A stretch of DNA of 64,000 bases, taken from NCBI GenBank assembly GCA_030562195.1, contig JAUJPP010000005.1, forward strand, positions 12,892,826-12,956,825, read 5' to 3'. This DNA comes from Nipponacmea schrenckii (taxonomy: Eukaryota; Mollusca; Gastropoda; Lottiidae). This document shows positions 53,001 through 58,081 of this stretch, piece by piece. Each line of letters begins with the position of its first letter. The first letter of the stretch is position 1. The notes under the pieces were generated by a model. It made no database searches. It saw nothing but the letters and a program-made list of their open reading frames with translations, and was not told where the DNA came from. Made by a program: the position numbers and the translations under genes.

Positions 53001-54459
53001 AAGATTCATAAAGAAATGGAGTCTCTACAGTGTCCACAAGCTTTTGTTTACAAACAGAACAATTTGAAATTCAAAGTCCAAGAATTCCAGGAATTTTTTT
53101 CGGAATCATACCAAAATCAATAGGGGTCTTCATTGAATGATAATAAACATGTATACCAAGTTTCAAGAAAATCCAATGAAACCTGTAGTCTCCACAGTGT
53201 CCACAAACAATTATTGACAGACGGATGACAAACAGTACAATTCGAAATTCCAAGTCCCAGAATTCCAGGAATTTTTTTCAGAATCATATCAAAATCAATA
53301 GGGTTCTTCCTTGGATGGTTATAAACAAATATACCAAGTTACAAAAAGATTCATAAAAAAATGGAGTCTCTACAGTGTCCACAAGCTTTTGTTTACAAAC
53401 AGAACAATTTGAAATTCAAAGTCCAAGAATTCCAGGAATTTTTTTCGAAATCATACCAAAATCGATAGGGTTCTTCCTTGAGTGATTATAAACAAGTATA
53501 CCAAGTTTCAAGAAATTCCAATAAAAACTGTAGTCTCTACAGTGTCCACAAACAATTGTTGACAGACGGACCAACGGACCGACGGACCGACGGACCGACG
53601 GAATTTGAAATTCAAAGTTCAAGAATTCCAGGAATTTTTTTCGGAATCATACCAAAATCGATAGGGGTCTTCGTTGAATGGTAATAAACATGTATACCAA
53701 GTTTCAAGAAGATCCAATAAAAACTGTAGTCTCTACAGTGTCCACAAACAATTGTTGACAGACGGATGAGAAACAGTACATTCGAAATTCCAAGTTCCAG
53801 AATTCCAGGAATTTTTTTCAGAATCATATCAAAATCAATAGGGGTCTTCCTTGGATGGTAATAAACAAATATGCCAAGTTACAAAAAGATTCATAAAGAA
53901 ATGGAGTCTCTACAGTGTCCACAAGCTTTTGTTTACAAACAGAACAATTTGAAATTCAAAGTCCAAGAATTCCAGGAATTTTTTTCGAAATCATACCAAA
54001 ATCGATAGGGTTCTTCCTTGAGTGATTATAAACAAGTATACCAAGTTTCAAGAAATTCCAATAAAAACTGTAGTCTCTACAGTGTCCACAAACAATTGTT
54101 GACAGACGGACCAACGGACCGACGGACCGACGGACCGACGGACAGGGGCGACAACAATATACGTCCACATTTCTATGTGGGCGTATAAAAATAAATGCTT
54201 ATAATTGAATCTTTTTAAGACATATAGAAGAAATGAAGGTAAACGTTAAGAGCACGTCAAGGTATATGGATAAACTACTTCTGTGCTTCTATTTTACTAC
54301 ATTCAAAACAAGTTAGATGAACAGCTTTTTGTTCAAATTCATTTTAAAAGTATGAATAACAACTAAAGGGAAATAATAAATAAAAATCTTACTGTTCTGT
54401 CGAAGTGTGACGTAATAAGCCAGTTTCAGAATATCAAACGTGTAGCTGTCCATATTCAT
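4856..54459 (-). CDS. FGD-family RhoGEF (DH-PH-FYVE-PH), 20-exon gene model
   Basis: Predicted Rho/Cdc42-type guanine-nucleotide exchange factor of the FGD (FYVE, RhoGEF and PH domain) family. Coding exons in transcript order: 54459-54393, 47329-47168, 35760-35590, 19626-18557, 16671-16564, 15990-15842, 15517-15361, 14764-14677, 14491-14441, 13739-13681, 13323-13174, 12406-12323, 11870-11791, 10415-10382, 9861-9775, 9546-9418, 9098-8937, 7150-7022, 6523-6372, 5075-4856. They sum to 3309 nt (1102 residues and a stop) with consistent phases. Approximate layout: unconserved N terminus 1-132, Ser/acidic low-complexity region 133-490, DH 500-695, PH1 715-825, FYVE 848-910, PH2 937-1030, Ser/Asn-rich tail. 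The family activates Cdc42-class GTPases and binds phosphoinositides, linking endomembranes to actin. I cannot say which vertebrate FGD is closest. The DH-to-C-terminus model is secure; exons 1-2 are inferred from phase and splice sites. Confidence 0.85.
5190..6075. repeat. 21-bp minisatellite in the last FGD intron
   Basis: About 42 units of TGTTAATACCTGTCATGATAT. The 21-bp period is seven codons, so it stays open in several frames on both strands (for example an INNIMTG repeat on minus and an MILLIPV repeat on plus). It lies wholly within the intron between 5075 and 6372, so these frames are not treated as genes. Diverged CTCAGTA(T/C) motifs follow to about 6250. Confidence 0.95.
6372..6523 (-). 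CDS. FGD-like gene, exon 19 (PH2)
   Basis: Encodes [20 protein letters not shown], then [17 protein letters not shown] and TDHKLHTKK. It matches the PH2 strands LPLLGYxV and FKLxHxxxxYYFxADxxxxxxxW; the final Trp is the next exon's first codon. Phase 2 donor GTAAGT. Confidence 0.92.
7022..7150 (-). CDS. FGD-like gene, exon 18 (start of PH2)
   Basis: 43 codons: [30 protein letters not shown], then [13 protein letters not shown]. This is the first part of the C-terminal PH domain (family form GYL-x-WxKxWFVV-xLYxY). The acceptor CTGTAG and first 46 nt are the repeat unit of the 54-bp array that fills the intron just upstream. Donor GTAAGC, phase 0. Confidence 0.93.
7105..8173 (-). repeat. 54-bp array of duplicated 3' splice site plus exon start
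   Basis: Twenty units including the authentic exon 18 start; one unit near 7970 is shortened. Each unit contains, in gene orientation, the acceptor CTGTAG, then GTTAAAGCC and on to 46 nt of exon 18. Reading on from a decoy acceptor gives 17 sense codons and then a TAG. Four units (near 7581, 7797, 7851, 8162) have CTGTAAGT instead of CTGTAGGT. One (near 7743) has CTGTTAGT. Confidence 0.97.
8937..9098 (-). CDS. FGD-like gene, exon 17 (FYVE C-terminal half)
   Basis: 54 codons beginning [20 protein letters not shown], then [11 protein letters not shown] and a Ser/Pro linker ending KHNILD. It supplies the remaining CxxC pairs. The third FYVE signature RVC is KVC here. Its 3' splice site with the first about 20 nt of exon is tandemly copied three more times upstream (see the repeat at 9099-9210). 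Confidence 0.95.
9099..9210 (-). repeat. 35-bp triplicated 3' splice site upstream of exon 17
   Basis: Acceptor CAG followed by GTTATTTGTAGTAAATGTT occurs at 9203, 9168, 9133 and the authentic 9098, exactly 35 bp apart. The pyrimidine tract CTCTTTT is copied with the lower three. The decoy units hit an in-frame TAA after seven codons. Confidence 0.95.
9418..9546 (-). CDS. FGD-like gene, exon 16 (FYVE N-terminal half)
   Basis: 43 codons containing [20 protein letters not shown] and then [12 protein letters not shown]. It shows two of the three FYVE signatures intact: WxxD (WIPD) and the basic [10 protein letters not shown] motif that contacts phosphatidylinositol 3-phosphate. Four zinc ligands lie here (CxxC and HCxxC). 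APRWI is typical of FGD FYVE domains. Confidence 0.97.
9775..9861 (-). CDS. FGD-like gene, exon 15 (PH1 helix and linker)
   Basis: 29 codons: [20 protein letters not shown] then QSITNLESG. The [12 protein letters not shown] junction forms the C-terminal amphipathic helix of PH1. A basic, partly coiled linker leads to FYVE. Donor GTGAGT, acceptor TTTTCAG. Confidence 0.92.
10382..10415 (-). CDS. FGD-like gene, 34-nt micro-exon 14 (PH1)
   Basis: A very short exon encoding [11 protein letters not shown] between a TTTTCAG acceptor and a GTAAGT donor. It supplies the loop and the conserved PH-domain Trp region before the C-terminal helix. Phases 2 and 0 fit both neighbours exactly, which supports it despite its size. 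Confidence 0.88.
10550..11185. repeat. 22-bp C-rich minisatellite
   Basis: About 28 units of CTTTTACACAAGTTACTCCC, strongly strand-asymmetric (C-rich on plus), inside the intron between FGD exons 13 and 14. The open frame at 10505-11056 is repeat-derived. Confidence 0.95.
11791..11870 (-). CDS. FGD-like gene, exon 13 (PH1)
   Basis: Encodes [20 protein letters not shown] then TIELLDE, matching PH1 strands of the form F-LxS-KTxxLxA. The Glu codon is split (phase 2) and completed by exon 14. Acceptor CTCCAG, donor GTAAGT. Confidence 0.92.
12323..12406 (-). CDS. FGD-like gene, exon 12 (PH1)
   Basis: 28 codons: [20 protein letters not shown] then QMDIESME. It continues the PH1 beta-sheet directly from RYLFL in exon 11, giving the classical YLFLFNDLLL string. 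Donor GTAATA, acceptor TTTCAG. The plus-strand open frame at 12198-12410 is a shadow. Confidence 0.93.
12728..12890. mobile_element. Small inverted-repeat element (MITE-like)
   Basis: CGCACCCCACTACTTCCCGT at the left is inverted at the right as ACGGGAAGTTTGGGGGTGCG. About 35 bp of imperfect terminal inversion surrounds a short core. No clear target duplication was seen. It lies in an FGD intron. Confidence 0.6.
13174..13323 (-). CDS. FGD-like gene, exon 11 (DH-PH linker, PH1 start)
   Basis: Encodes 50 residues, [15 protein letters not shown] followed by a PH start with [18 protein letters not shown] and ending RYLFL. The family pattern is LLEVHQ-SL followed by (R/K)ELIKEG-xxKIS-R-ERYLFLF. 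Phase 0 at both ends; donor GTAAGT. Confidence 0.95.
13420..13512 (-). mobile_element. Truncated SINE (family 2)
   Basis: About 90 bp matching the tail of the SINE at 62238-62517, including the shared string CTGGTCCTTGGCCAAACCTC. It lacks the tRNA-like head. Confidence 0.7.
13681..13739 (-). CDS. FGD-like gene, exon 10 (end of DH domain)
   Basis: A 59-nt exon encoding [19 protein letters not shown], the last DH helix (family form KALxxIxxAAxHSNxAI). It lies between the CR3 helix exons and the DH-PH linker exon. Confidence 0.92.
14441..14491 (-). CDS. FGD-like gene, exon 9 (DH domain)
   Basis: A short 51-nt exon that completes the Asp of LLLKDY and encodes [16 protein letters not shown]. This matches the FGD-typical LLKLPENSPDLxDAQ segment. 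Acceptor ATTTCAG, donor GTAAGT; both junctions are phase 1. Confidence 0.93.
14677..14764 (-). CDS. FGD-like gene, exon 8 (DH core helix)
   Basis: Encodes [20 protein letters not shown] followed by VPRYELLLK. This is the diagnostic CR3 helix of DH domains; the family form is [20 protein letters not shown]. It supplies most of the GTPase contact surface. Phase 1 donor GTAAGA. Confidence 0.95.
14940..15270. repeat. 31-33-bp AT-rich minisatellite
   Basis: About ten units built on AATAAAATTAAAATGTGTTC with variable gaps, in the intron after FGD exon 7. Confidence 0.85.
15361..15517 (-). CDS. FGD-like gene, exon 7 (DH domain)
   Basis: Encodes 52 residues including [19 protein letters not shown], the CR2 region of DH domains (family pattern IGD-x-APFLK-Y-YVKNF), and ending SSIIREVQ. 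The donor is GTTAAT and the acceptor TTTTGCAG. A SINE-like or repeat-rich tract follows in the intron. Confidence 0.9.
15842..15990 (-). CDS. FGD-like gene, exon 6 (DH domain)
   Basis: Encodes [18 protein letters not shown] and then a segment ending [12 protein letters not shown], matching the FGD pattern in which the DH domain continues to an (E/D)W at this point. The acceptor is TTTTTAG. To keep the frame into the next exon the donor must be the GTGGGT at 15841, giving phase 2 and a rebuilt Trp codon. A more consensus-like GTAATT lies 4 nt downstream but would shift the frame. Confidence 0.85.
16020..16555. mobile_element. Degraded dispersed repeat rich in GATACAATACGTATC motifs
   Basis: Palindromic GATAC/GTATC motifs and the string AAGTATTGTCAAGTATTGAT recur at 63280-63600, so this is a dispersed family. 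The leading CAGTAGTGCTGGGTA resembles hAT termini (inference). The minus open frame at 16286-16522 may be decayed transposon coding sequence but is not recognisable. Confidence 0.45.
16564..16671 (-). CDS. FGD-like gene, exon 5 (start of DH domain)
   Basis: Encodes 36 residues, [20 protein letters not shown] followed by [16 protein letters not shown]. The segment [16 protein letters not shown] is the first conserved helix (CR1) of a Dbl-homology domain, where the Glu contacts the GTPase switch region. Both junctions are phase 0, with canonical TTTTCAG and GTAAGT sites. Confidence 0.9.
16725..17390. repeat. 24-bp minisatellite
   Basis: About 27 units of GTCTAGCTGTTTACATACAT with variants. The period of eight codons explains the open frames at 17132-17437 on both strands. 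It lies in the intron between FGD exons 4 and 5. Confidence 0.93.
17391..18556. other. Intron, no feature seen
   Basis: AT-rich unique intronic sequence between the 24-bp array and FGD exon 4. No gene or repeat was recognised. Confidence 0.5.
18557..19626 (-). CDS. FGD-like gene, large exon 4 (Ser/acidic region)
   Basis: A 1070-nt exon with 356 codons from a TTTCAG acceptor to a GTAAGT donor. The protein is low-complexity, rich in Ser, Asp, Glu and Lys. It contains Ser/Pro motifs ([20 protein letters not shown]) suited to proline-directed kinases and an acidic run ([19 protein letters not shown]) before the DH domain. Such unstructured N-terminal regions are usual in FGD proteins. No globular domain was recognised. 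The plus-strand open frame at 18514-18732 is a shadow. Confidence 0.9.
20045..20415. repeat. 34-bp minisatellite
   Basis: About ten units of GGTTATTAAACTGGTTTGTG plus AAGGTCAGTCTGCT. Alternating units carry GATTATTAAA, and the last units are degraded. Confidence 0.92.
20480..21075. repeat. 20-bp minisatellite
   Basis: About 27 units of ATAACTTGGTATGATCGTTA with variants. It directly follows the unrelated 34-bp array. The open frame at 20535-20804 is repeat-derived. Confidence 0.92.
21076..22384. other. Intron, no feature seen
   Basis: Unique AT-rich part of the 16-kb FGD intron 3. No coding or repeat signal was recognised. Confidence 0.5.
22385..22734. mobile_element. 350-bp inverted-repeat transposon relic
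   Basis: CAGGGTGTTCCAGAAGTCTT at the left end is perfectly inverted at the right end, and the match extends to about 30 bp (through GGGCACATTT). There is no transposase. The target duplication is unclear. The CAGGGTGT(T/C)CCAGAAGT terminus is widespread in invertebrate DNA elements. Confidence 0.88.
22735..26779. other. Intron, no feature seen
   Basis: Four kilobases of AT-rich unique intronic DNA. The open frame at 25180-25389 has no supporting features. Confidence 0.5.
26772..27261. mobile_element. 474-bp MITE with 8-bp target duplication
   Basis: Inverted ends AACTACGTTTCTACTGAG and (reverse complement of the right end) AACTGCGTTTCCATTTAG bound 26780-27253. TTATCATT is duplicated on both sides. 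Sub-terminal inverted AAAGCCAGCTTT-like strings extend the ends. The 8-bp duplication suggests hAT. The open frame at 26720-27004 crosses the border and is incidental. Confidence 0.75.
27262..28490. other. Intron, no feature seen
   Basis: Unique AT-rich intronic DNA between a MITE and the 21-bp array. Confidence 0.5.
28495..29390. repeat. About 21-bp minisatellite
   Basis: About 42 units of GAGAAGATAAGTCAAGTGAC with several unit types (ATAACAAGTCATG, AGAATAAGTTAAG) in a partly ordered pattern. Open frames at 28523-28756 and 29067-29318 are repeat-derived. Confidence 0.95.
29879..30239 (-). mobile_element. tRNA-derived SINE (family 1) with 15-bp target duplication
   Basis: On minus the head reads CAGTGGGTTAGACCTTGTCA then CTAACCTGAGGGT, a tRNA-like promoter remnant, followed by a roughly 230-bp body. 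It is flanked by the exact duplication TACTAATGGCAATGA. Related copies lie at 46916-47158 and 52243-52545. The open frame at 29913-30170 is inside it. Confidence 0.88.
30240..32250. other. Intron, no feature seen
   Basis: Unique AT-rich part of FGD intron 3. Open frames at 30839, 31503 and 31899 show no recognisable domains or splice framing. Confidence 0.5.
32255..32545. repeat. GAAT-type microsatellite
   Basis: An interrupted (GAAT)n array with GATT, GAAG and AATT variants. It yields IHSF-type repeat frames on minus at 32231-32712, which are rejected as genes. Confidence 0.95.
33545..33778. repeat. 17-bp minisatellite
   Basis: About 14 units of GGCATAATGTAAAGCTT with few variants. It explains the open frame at 33506-33835. 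Confidence 0.95.
34048..34338. mobile_element. TTAA-flanked MITE (family C)
   Basis: Ends TTAAAGGGATATGGTCTTAG and, inverted, TTAAAGACATACTGTGTCTT are imperfect inverted repeats with TTAA at both borders, as in piggyBac-type insertion. A fragment of the same end lies at 42235-42300. Internal strings resemble family B. Confidence 0.55.
35590..35760 (-). CDS. FGD-like gene, exon 3 (N-terminal region)
   Basis: Encodes 56 residues including [16 protein letters not shown] and ending [15 protein letters not shown]. It has a strong TTTATTTCAG acceptor and a GTAAGA donor. The phase-1 junction with the large exon at 19626 rebuilds an Ala codon, giving [13 protein letters not shown]. The acidic and phospho-acceptor-rich composition matches the next exon. 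A 16-kb intron separates it from that exon. Confidence 0.75.
36046..36647. mobile_element. hAT-like MITE, copy 2
   Basis: A longer copy of the element at 2620-2970 with ends CATAGGGGTACGGGAGG and CCCCGTACGCCATTATG, flanked by the exact 8-bp duplication CAAATTAT. It shares the strongly conserved core ATACCCGAATATCGAGATAT. The open frame at 36384-36656 is inside it. Confidence 0.85.
36795..37245. repeat. 49-bp minisatellite
   Basis: About nine units built on GACCCATTCAACCAATGATG and CCACCTCGACATTATCAACA. Later units are more degraded. Confidence 0.93.
37505..37981. mobile_element. TTAA MITE (family A), copy 1
   Basis: A 477-bp element with end TTAAAGGGGCACAATCTTGA and a slightly damaged opposite end, bordered by TTAA. 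It is nearly identical to copy 2 at 39772-40250, so insertion or duplication was recent. Non-autonomous. Confidence 0.88.
38270..38817 (-). CDS. PC-esterase gene, second coding exon (Asp-His motif)
   Basis: Begins after a TTTCAG acceptor with [19 protein letters not shown] and carries the catalytic DGIHYG near the C terminus, ending RYEESW and a stop. [10 protein letters not shown] is a typical SGNH core strand with downstream His. It is flanked by two near-identical TTAA elements at 37505-37981 and 39772-40250. Confidence 0.88.
38270..41616 (-). CDS. PC-esterase (SGNH-like) type II membrane protein, two coding exons
   Basis: Exons 41616-40953 and 38817-38270 join in phase 1 (rebuilding an Asp codon) to give 403 residues. 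Residues 3-22 are a single N-terminal membrane anchor, so the catalytic part should face the Golgi/ER lumen or outside. A Cys-rich stretch (residues 100-147, including CxCxxC) precedes the domain. The nucleophile motif is GDS at 191-193 in [13 protein letters not shown]. The Asp-x-x-His pair is D374-H377 in DGIHYG. This layout fits the PC-esterase/Pmr5-Cas1p-like superfamily, whose members add or remove acyl groups on glycans; the substrate here is unknown. The gene lies inside an FGD-gene intron on the same strand. Confidence 0.85.
38903..39733. mobile_element. 806-bp foldback element in the PC-esterase intron
   Basis: Inverted arms of about 220 bp (38915-39136 and 39499-39720, roughly 90-95% matching) start GGTGGGTTTCAAAAGCCTAC. 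An unrelated core of about 360 bp lies between them. CGCCGATGAATG is duplicated at both borders, a 12-bp target duplication (13 if one shared G is counted). No transposase. The open frame at 39044-39226 is incidental. Confidence 0.85.
39772..40250. mobile_element. TTAA MITE (family A), copy 2
   Basis: A 479-bp element with intact inverted ends TTAAAGGGGCACAATCTTGA and TCAAGACTGTGCCCCTTTAA. It is in the same orientation as copy 1, and the pair brackets PC-esterase exon 2. Confidence 0.9.
40953..41616 (-). CDS. PC-esterase gene, first coding exon (membrane anchor, GDS motif)
   Basis: Holds the start Met at 41616, the transmembrane anchor, the Cys-rich stretch and the GDS nucleophile motif. It ends at a perfect GTAAGT donor in phase 1. 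A TTTTCAG acceptor lies only 5 nt upstream of the ATG, so an upstream 5' UTR exon is likely. Plus-strand open frames at 40993-41480 are shadows. Confidence 0.9.
42412..42490 (-). other. Candidate 5' UTR exon of the PC-esterase gene
   Basis: On the minus strand TTCTGACAG is followed by a perfect GTAAGTCAG donor at 42411. The next acceptor is the TTTTCAG just before the PC-esterase ATG, about 790 bp on. No ATG in frame with the coding exon was seen in the tract. The upstream end is a guess. Confidence 0.4.
42900..43170. repeat. Dispersed repeat related to the 52.7-54.2 kb array
   Basis: Contains GTAGTCTGTAGAGTGAGCAC, GACGGACCG and ATATACGCCCA strings in the same order as the end of the array at 52740-54185, indicating a decayed dispersed copy. 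Confidence 0.5.
43704..44177. mobile_element. TTAA MITE (family B), copy 1
   Basis: A 474-bp element with ends TTAAAGGGATAATAGGCGTT and AACGCCTATTATCCCTTTAA, TTAA at both borders. A second copy begins at 63697 and runs off the window. The terminal TTAAAGGG is shared with families A and C. Confidence 0.9.
44178..45955. other. Intron, no feature seen
   Basis: AT-rich sequence in FGD intron 2. Open frames at 44521 and 45588 have no supporting features. Confidence 0.5.
45960..46810. repeat. 45/90-bp minisatellite with orientation switch
   Basis: Units of CATTTAAAGATTTCCAACAC and CTTTACTTAATGTCCTTTAA alternate (two about 45-bp halves). After about 46680 the same unit continues in reverse orientation (GTAAAGGTGTTGGACAT and similar), so the transcript could fold back. 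Confidence 0.9.
46916..47158 (+). mobile_element. tRNA-derived SINE (family 1) next to FGD exon 2
   Basis: The head GGAGCCGCGGTGGCTCACTG contains an A-box-like motif, and the tail matches the reverse of the SINE at 29894-30224 (CACACTGCATGGCGATGCC). It ends about 5-10 bp from the donor of FGD exon 2. The plus open frame at 46948-47241 runs through it. Confidence 0.8.
47168..47329 (-). CDS. FGD-like gene, exon 2 (N-terminal region)
   Basis: An open frame of 53 codons beginning [15 protein letters not shown], rich in charged residues and predicted partly helical. It is bounded by an acceptor after a T-rich tract and a GTAGGT donor. Both junctions are phase 1, matching exons 1a/1b upstream and exon 3 downstream. 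Its plus-strand neighbour ending at about 47155 is a SINE, so the donor lies within about 10 bp of a mobile element. Assignment to the FGD gene is inference from phase and position. Confidence 0.6.
47330..48480. other. Intron, no feature seen
   Basis: AT-rich sequence upstream (in gene sense) of FGD exon 2. No feature was recognised. Confidence 0.5.
48480..49395. repeat. 39-bp minisatellite
   Basis: About 22 units of CCCTACCATTGTCTCATGAT and GGGTCATTGTTTACTTGAA. The period of 13 codons creates long plus-strand frames at 48481-48903 and 48952-49290, which are not genes. Confidence 0.95.
49926..50001 (-). CDS. FGD-like gene, candidate alternative first exon (1b)
   Basis: A minus-strand ATG at 50001 (context AAAATGG) has an in-frame TGA 12 nt upstream and encodes 25 residues beginning [16 protein letters not shown]. 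It ends at a perfect GTAAGT donor in phase 1, the same phase as exon 1a. Joined to the exon at 47329 it would give a 1105-residue isoform with a different N terminus. A plus-strand open frame over the same bases (49893-50156) is taken as its shadow. No homology was recognised. Confidence 0.45.
50160..52240. other. Intron/flank, no firm feature
   Basis: AT-rich, between candidate exon 1b and a SINE. Short inverted GTGGAAACGC/TTTCCAC strings near 50620-50700 may be a decayed MITE. Overlapping short frames at 51803-52141 have no support. Confidence 0.4.
52243..52545 (-). mobile_element. SINE (family 1), diverged copy
   Basis: On minus the head is GGAGCCCCGGTGGTTCATTG; the tail includes GGGTGCAGAGTAATAGGACG, shared with the other copies. 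An AATTGAAATGACTTTAACGT junction marks its 3' side. Confidence 0.8.
52740..54185. repeat. About 180-bp tandem repeat with 540-bp higher-order unit
   Basis: Seven full units and one partial unit begin with TTCCAGGAATTTTTTTC (near 52862, 52919, 53089, 53266, 53435, 53629, 53806, 53975). Spacings 177, 169 and 194 repeat, so blocks from 53266 and from 53806 are near-identical at a 540-bp offset. Each block ends in GACGGACC octamers; the last is followed by the palindrome ATACGTCCACAT-TTCT-ATGTGGGCGTAT. Open frames here are repeat-derived. Confidence 0.92.
54393..54459 (-). CDS. FGD-like gene, candidate first coding exon (1a)
   Basis: Starts at an ATG at 54459 with A at -3 and encodes 22 residues beginning [12 protein letters not shown]. 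It ends in phase 1 at a GTAAGA donor. Splicing to the exon at 47329 makes an Ile codon across the junction and keeps the frame. It has no recognised domain. It competes with the candidate first exon at 49926-50001. Support is start context, donor and phase only. Confidence 0.5.
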
Positions 54460-57400
54460 CTTGATTATATAACTTATTCCATTATGAATAAAAATATTTA
54501 AATTTTATAATCATATCATCGTGCACTCCCTGAAAAGTCAAATAAACTTAACATTTAACCGCAATACATGAACTACTGAACTAGTTTCAATTTCCTTATT
54601 GCAATCTCATTGAATTTTGATCAGTATCACATCCTCTTTCATATGGGTCTTTTCAATTTCATTTACAAAGAAGTGATAAAATATACCGGTTTTATAGTTT
54701 TTCTTTCTTTTTAATCGGATATTGTATGTAATGCATTAGTGTTCCAGGAGAATATTAGGTGATTTAGGTGAAGGTGCAGGCAATAGTAAATTAATTCGAA
54801 AGGGGCCACAGGATAATCATTCAGTATATAAAATGACAAAAAAAAATAAATTAAAAGGGGGGGTGTGTGTGTATGAGGGAGGGGGAATGTTCAAGGAAGC
54901 CAACCTTTTTTCAAGGGGGATACCTCACTAGGCTATGTTATTTCTGGTGAATGATAAATATCAATAGACTAATCTTTTCTATATTGCAAACAAAATAATC
55001 GTTCAAGTGACACCATCAAGGGATAAATATAACAGTTATATAGAAAGGGGAGGCAAATCTATTATAACTTAATGTAGGCTGTAGTCTCTTCAAAATTCTC
55101 TTCTTAAGAACATGAATATATCTTGACACACATTTATTTGAAGCACAATTTTATTCTTTTGATTCATGTGTTACACATTTTGCACATACAAATAGTACAG
55201 TATGAATAAGTATTATAGGCAAAATACACATTGCTATAATAATAATGAAGGCGATAAAATATAGGTGGGAAAGCCATAATATTATGATTTCAATCAACAC
55301 AAAATGAAGAAAATTCACTGTGAAAATTTTGAAATAAGCATAGTAATTATTAGGCAATTTGGATAAAAGAGATCTAAATCGAACTAATATTATCAAAATC
55401 AATAAGACAATACACATATTATCAAAAGGTAAAATATAAAGGCTGTTTGTCTACCACCAATACTTCTTACTAATCAAAGGGACAGATATGCCATTTTCAA
55501 GGGAATATTTGTTAATAAAAAAAAAAACAGAATTTCACTTGGTATTTATGTCTTCAACATTCAAGAATGGATAAATCCTGAGGTACCAAAAGCTCAAATT
55601 TATAGTTGAGCCGTGAATACTAGCGCACTAGGAACCTTAGTATTACAGATGTAATGTTATGTTAATATCATTCAATAGCTCACGTAAAAAAAAAAACCAT
55701 TTCTGAGACTAAGGTTCAATTGGTCAAACTAATGGCAAACCTGTCCCTTTAAAATTAAATATCATATGGCAATGTTATATCCACCAACATATATATGTGA
55801 TAATTCCAATGTCAGGTGTCTGCCATAGCTAAATAATCAAGGTTTAAATTCTTTTTGAGCTTTTCTTGCTATTTTCCGCTTAACAATACTTGTGTTATGA
55901 CCAGGAACATGATGGACATGGTTGCAAGAAAACATGATTTAAGCTGATTTTTTCATATGTATTAGTTCAAATGTTGAGATGCAATACATTTGAAATACTT
56001 GAAAAGAAATGATTTTACTAGTTTTGCTAGCAATTTAACTAGATATTCAGCTAAGTTTTATCTCCGAATTTCATATATCTTGGTTTTGAAGTCTGAAACT
56101 TACCATGTTCAAGATTACTTATCTATGACAGACCACAGACAATACTGTGGACATTGATCAATGAAGAATTGTTAGAAAATTAAATCAGCAGAACAAAATT
56201 GTAATGAGTATGAAATTGACTTGAAAGGTGAAATAATATTTACAAACATTAAGGTCATGATGTATTGTACAAAATTATAAAATAAGCGAGATGATATTTT
56301 GTACAAACTACTTAGAGCAACAGTTTTTCTTCTTCAAAAATAAATCTTGGAAATTCTACCAGCAGCTTAATTTCAGATATTCTTACCAGTATTCAAGTAA
56401 CAAAAATGCACCACAATTCAGAATGATATTCTAATGAAGCCGCTATTGAAATATTGACTCTATCCTTCCAGACTCCCTTTGTTATAGTACTTAATATTGA
56501 GATGTTTATCTTTAAAGAAGAAAAATGATAAAAATTTGTTTTAAATCACTAAGATACAAAAAGCAAATAGGGTGAACTAATGTTAGACTGTCTCTAGTAA
56601 GTTTAAGAAATGTCTTTGGTGTCTAAGTATAACTTGTATAGAGTGCCCAGCATTCGTCAAGCTTTATCAACTCTGGCACATTGAATTATATCATTGTTGC
56701 CATGGATACATTGGAAGTAAGCGCATGCAGTGTGCAATGAGAGAAATTAGATTCAGAGTAAACGTTATCTATGTTTCCAATGGATTTGCAACACACATGT
56801 CCACACATATATTTAGAAATTGTTTCAGAAGTTTATAGTTCAGTACCAGGCACTCTACAAGTTAAGTTGTCTAATTCTTCTACTGGTTCTATATATATCC
56901 ATTGCATAGTTTAAATATAAAAACTTATAACAACTTGATAATAATATTAACAGATGTCAAATCATTGTTTTATTGTAAAATTTGCTGATATTAAGTGAAT
57001 TATGGTTATGCTCTATGCTTAACACATGTAATTTTATTCCCTTTAAAGATAATTGGATTATCAGCTTCAAAATAGTGCTGTTAGTCTTAGTATGTCTTTG
57101 CATTGACAACAATATAATTTTTGTAAGTTCACATTAAAAAGAAACACTACAAAATTTCAACCTCAAAAAGTCTGAAAATTGTCCTCTTTTAAACACATTT
57201 TGTGTGTTCAATCTAAGACTGACTGTACTATTTTGAGCAAGTTATTCCAATTCTCAATGGAATTTTTTTTTAGTTTTTGCTCAGACAATAGTACTATAAA
57301 TGTATTCATGTTATTGTCTTCTTCACATAATGTTTCATTATTAATGCTATTTTGTCAAATTAATCTATTATATTTTGCAACATATTTTCTGAACATATCA

Positions 57401-58081
57401 ATTTGTCGGCTTGTCAATGTAAAATATCAAATAATCTATAGAACATTTTAATCTGAAAAGTTGTTGATTCTGATTTGAAAGTATTCAGAAGACTGAAATA
57501 TGTCAGGTCAGTTTTAACATAGTCCCCATATTAAGCATCACACATTCAGGCCTTGCAAAATTAACAAAGACTACAACACAACTAAATAACCAGACTGCAA
57601 CTAGAAATATATATACAAAATAAATAGGTTTTTTTGCCTATTTTTGGTTCTTTCCAATATAATGCAAAATAAAATGAAACAACTGATATATATTTTTCAG
57701 AACGTTATACACATGTTACAATAGTTGCAGTCTGTGTAGTTAACATATAAACATCTATTATATACCCCAGTATAAACTAAATATAGTATGCCAATATCAA
57801 CATAAATAATAATAAATGAATCGGGAACTAAATATATTATGAACAATATTCATAGATTCTTTATAAATTATAACAGGAATGTCATGATATTTTGGGAAAA
57901 ATTTCGTTCCAACAACTCTTTATGTTTGTGATCAAACCATATGATAATAGTTCATAGGTTCATATCAAATAATGACTTCAACAGCACAATAACATGGACT
58001 GTGTTGATCATATGATATGATGTAAAAATCCGCTGAATTGATGAATTAAAATATTTTTTCATATATCATTGTCACAGTATA

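Noticed and set aside
55151..55417. 88-codon minus-strand frame, very hydrophobic
   Set aside because: Composition follows from AT-rich codons (Ile, Leu, Phe); no homology, no splice framing, lies between genes in probable UTR or flank.
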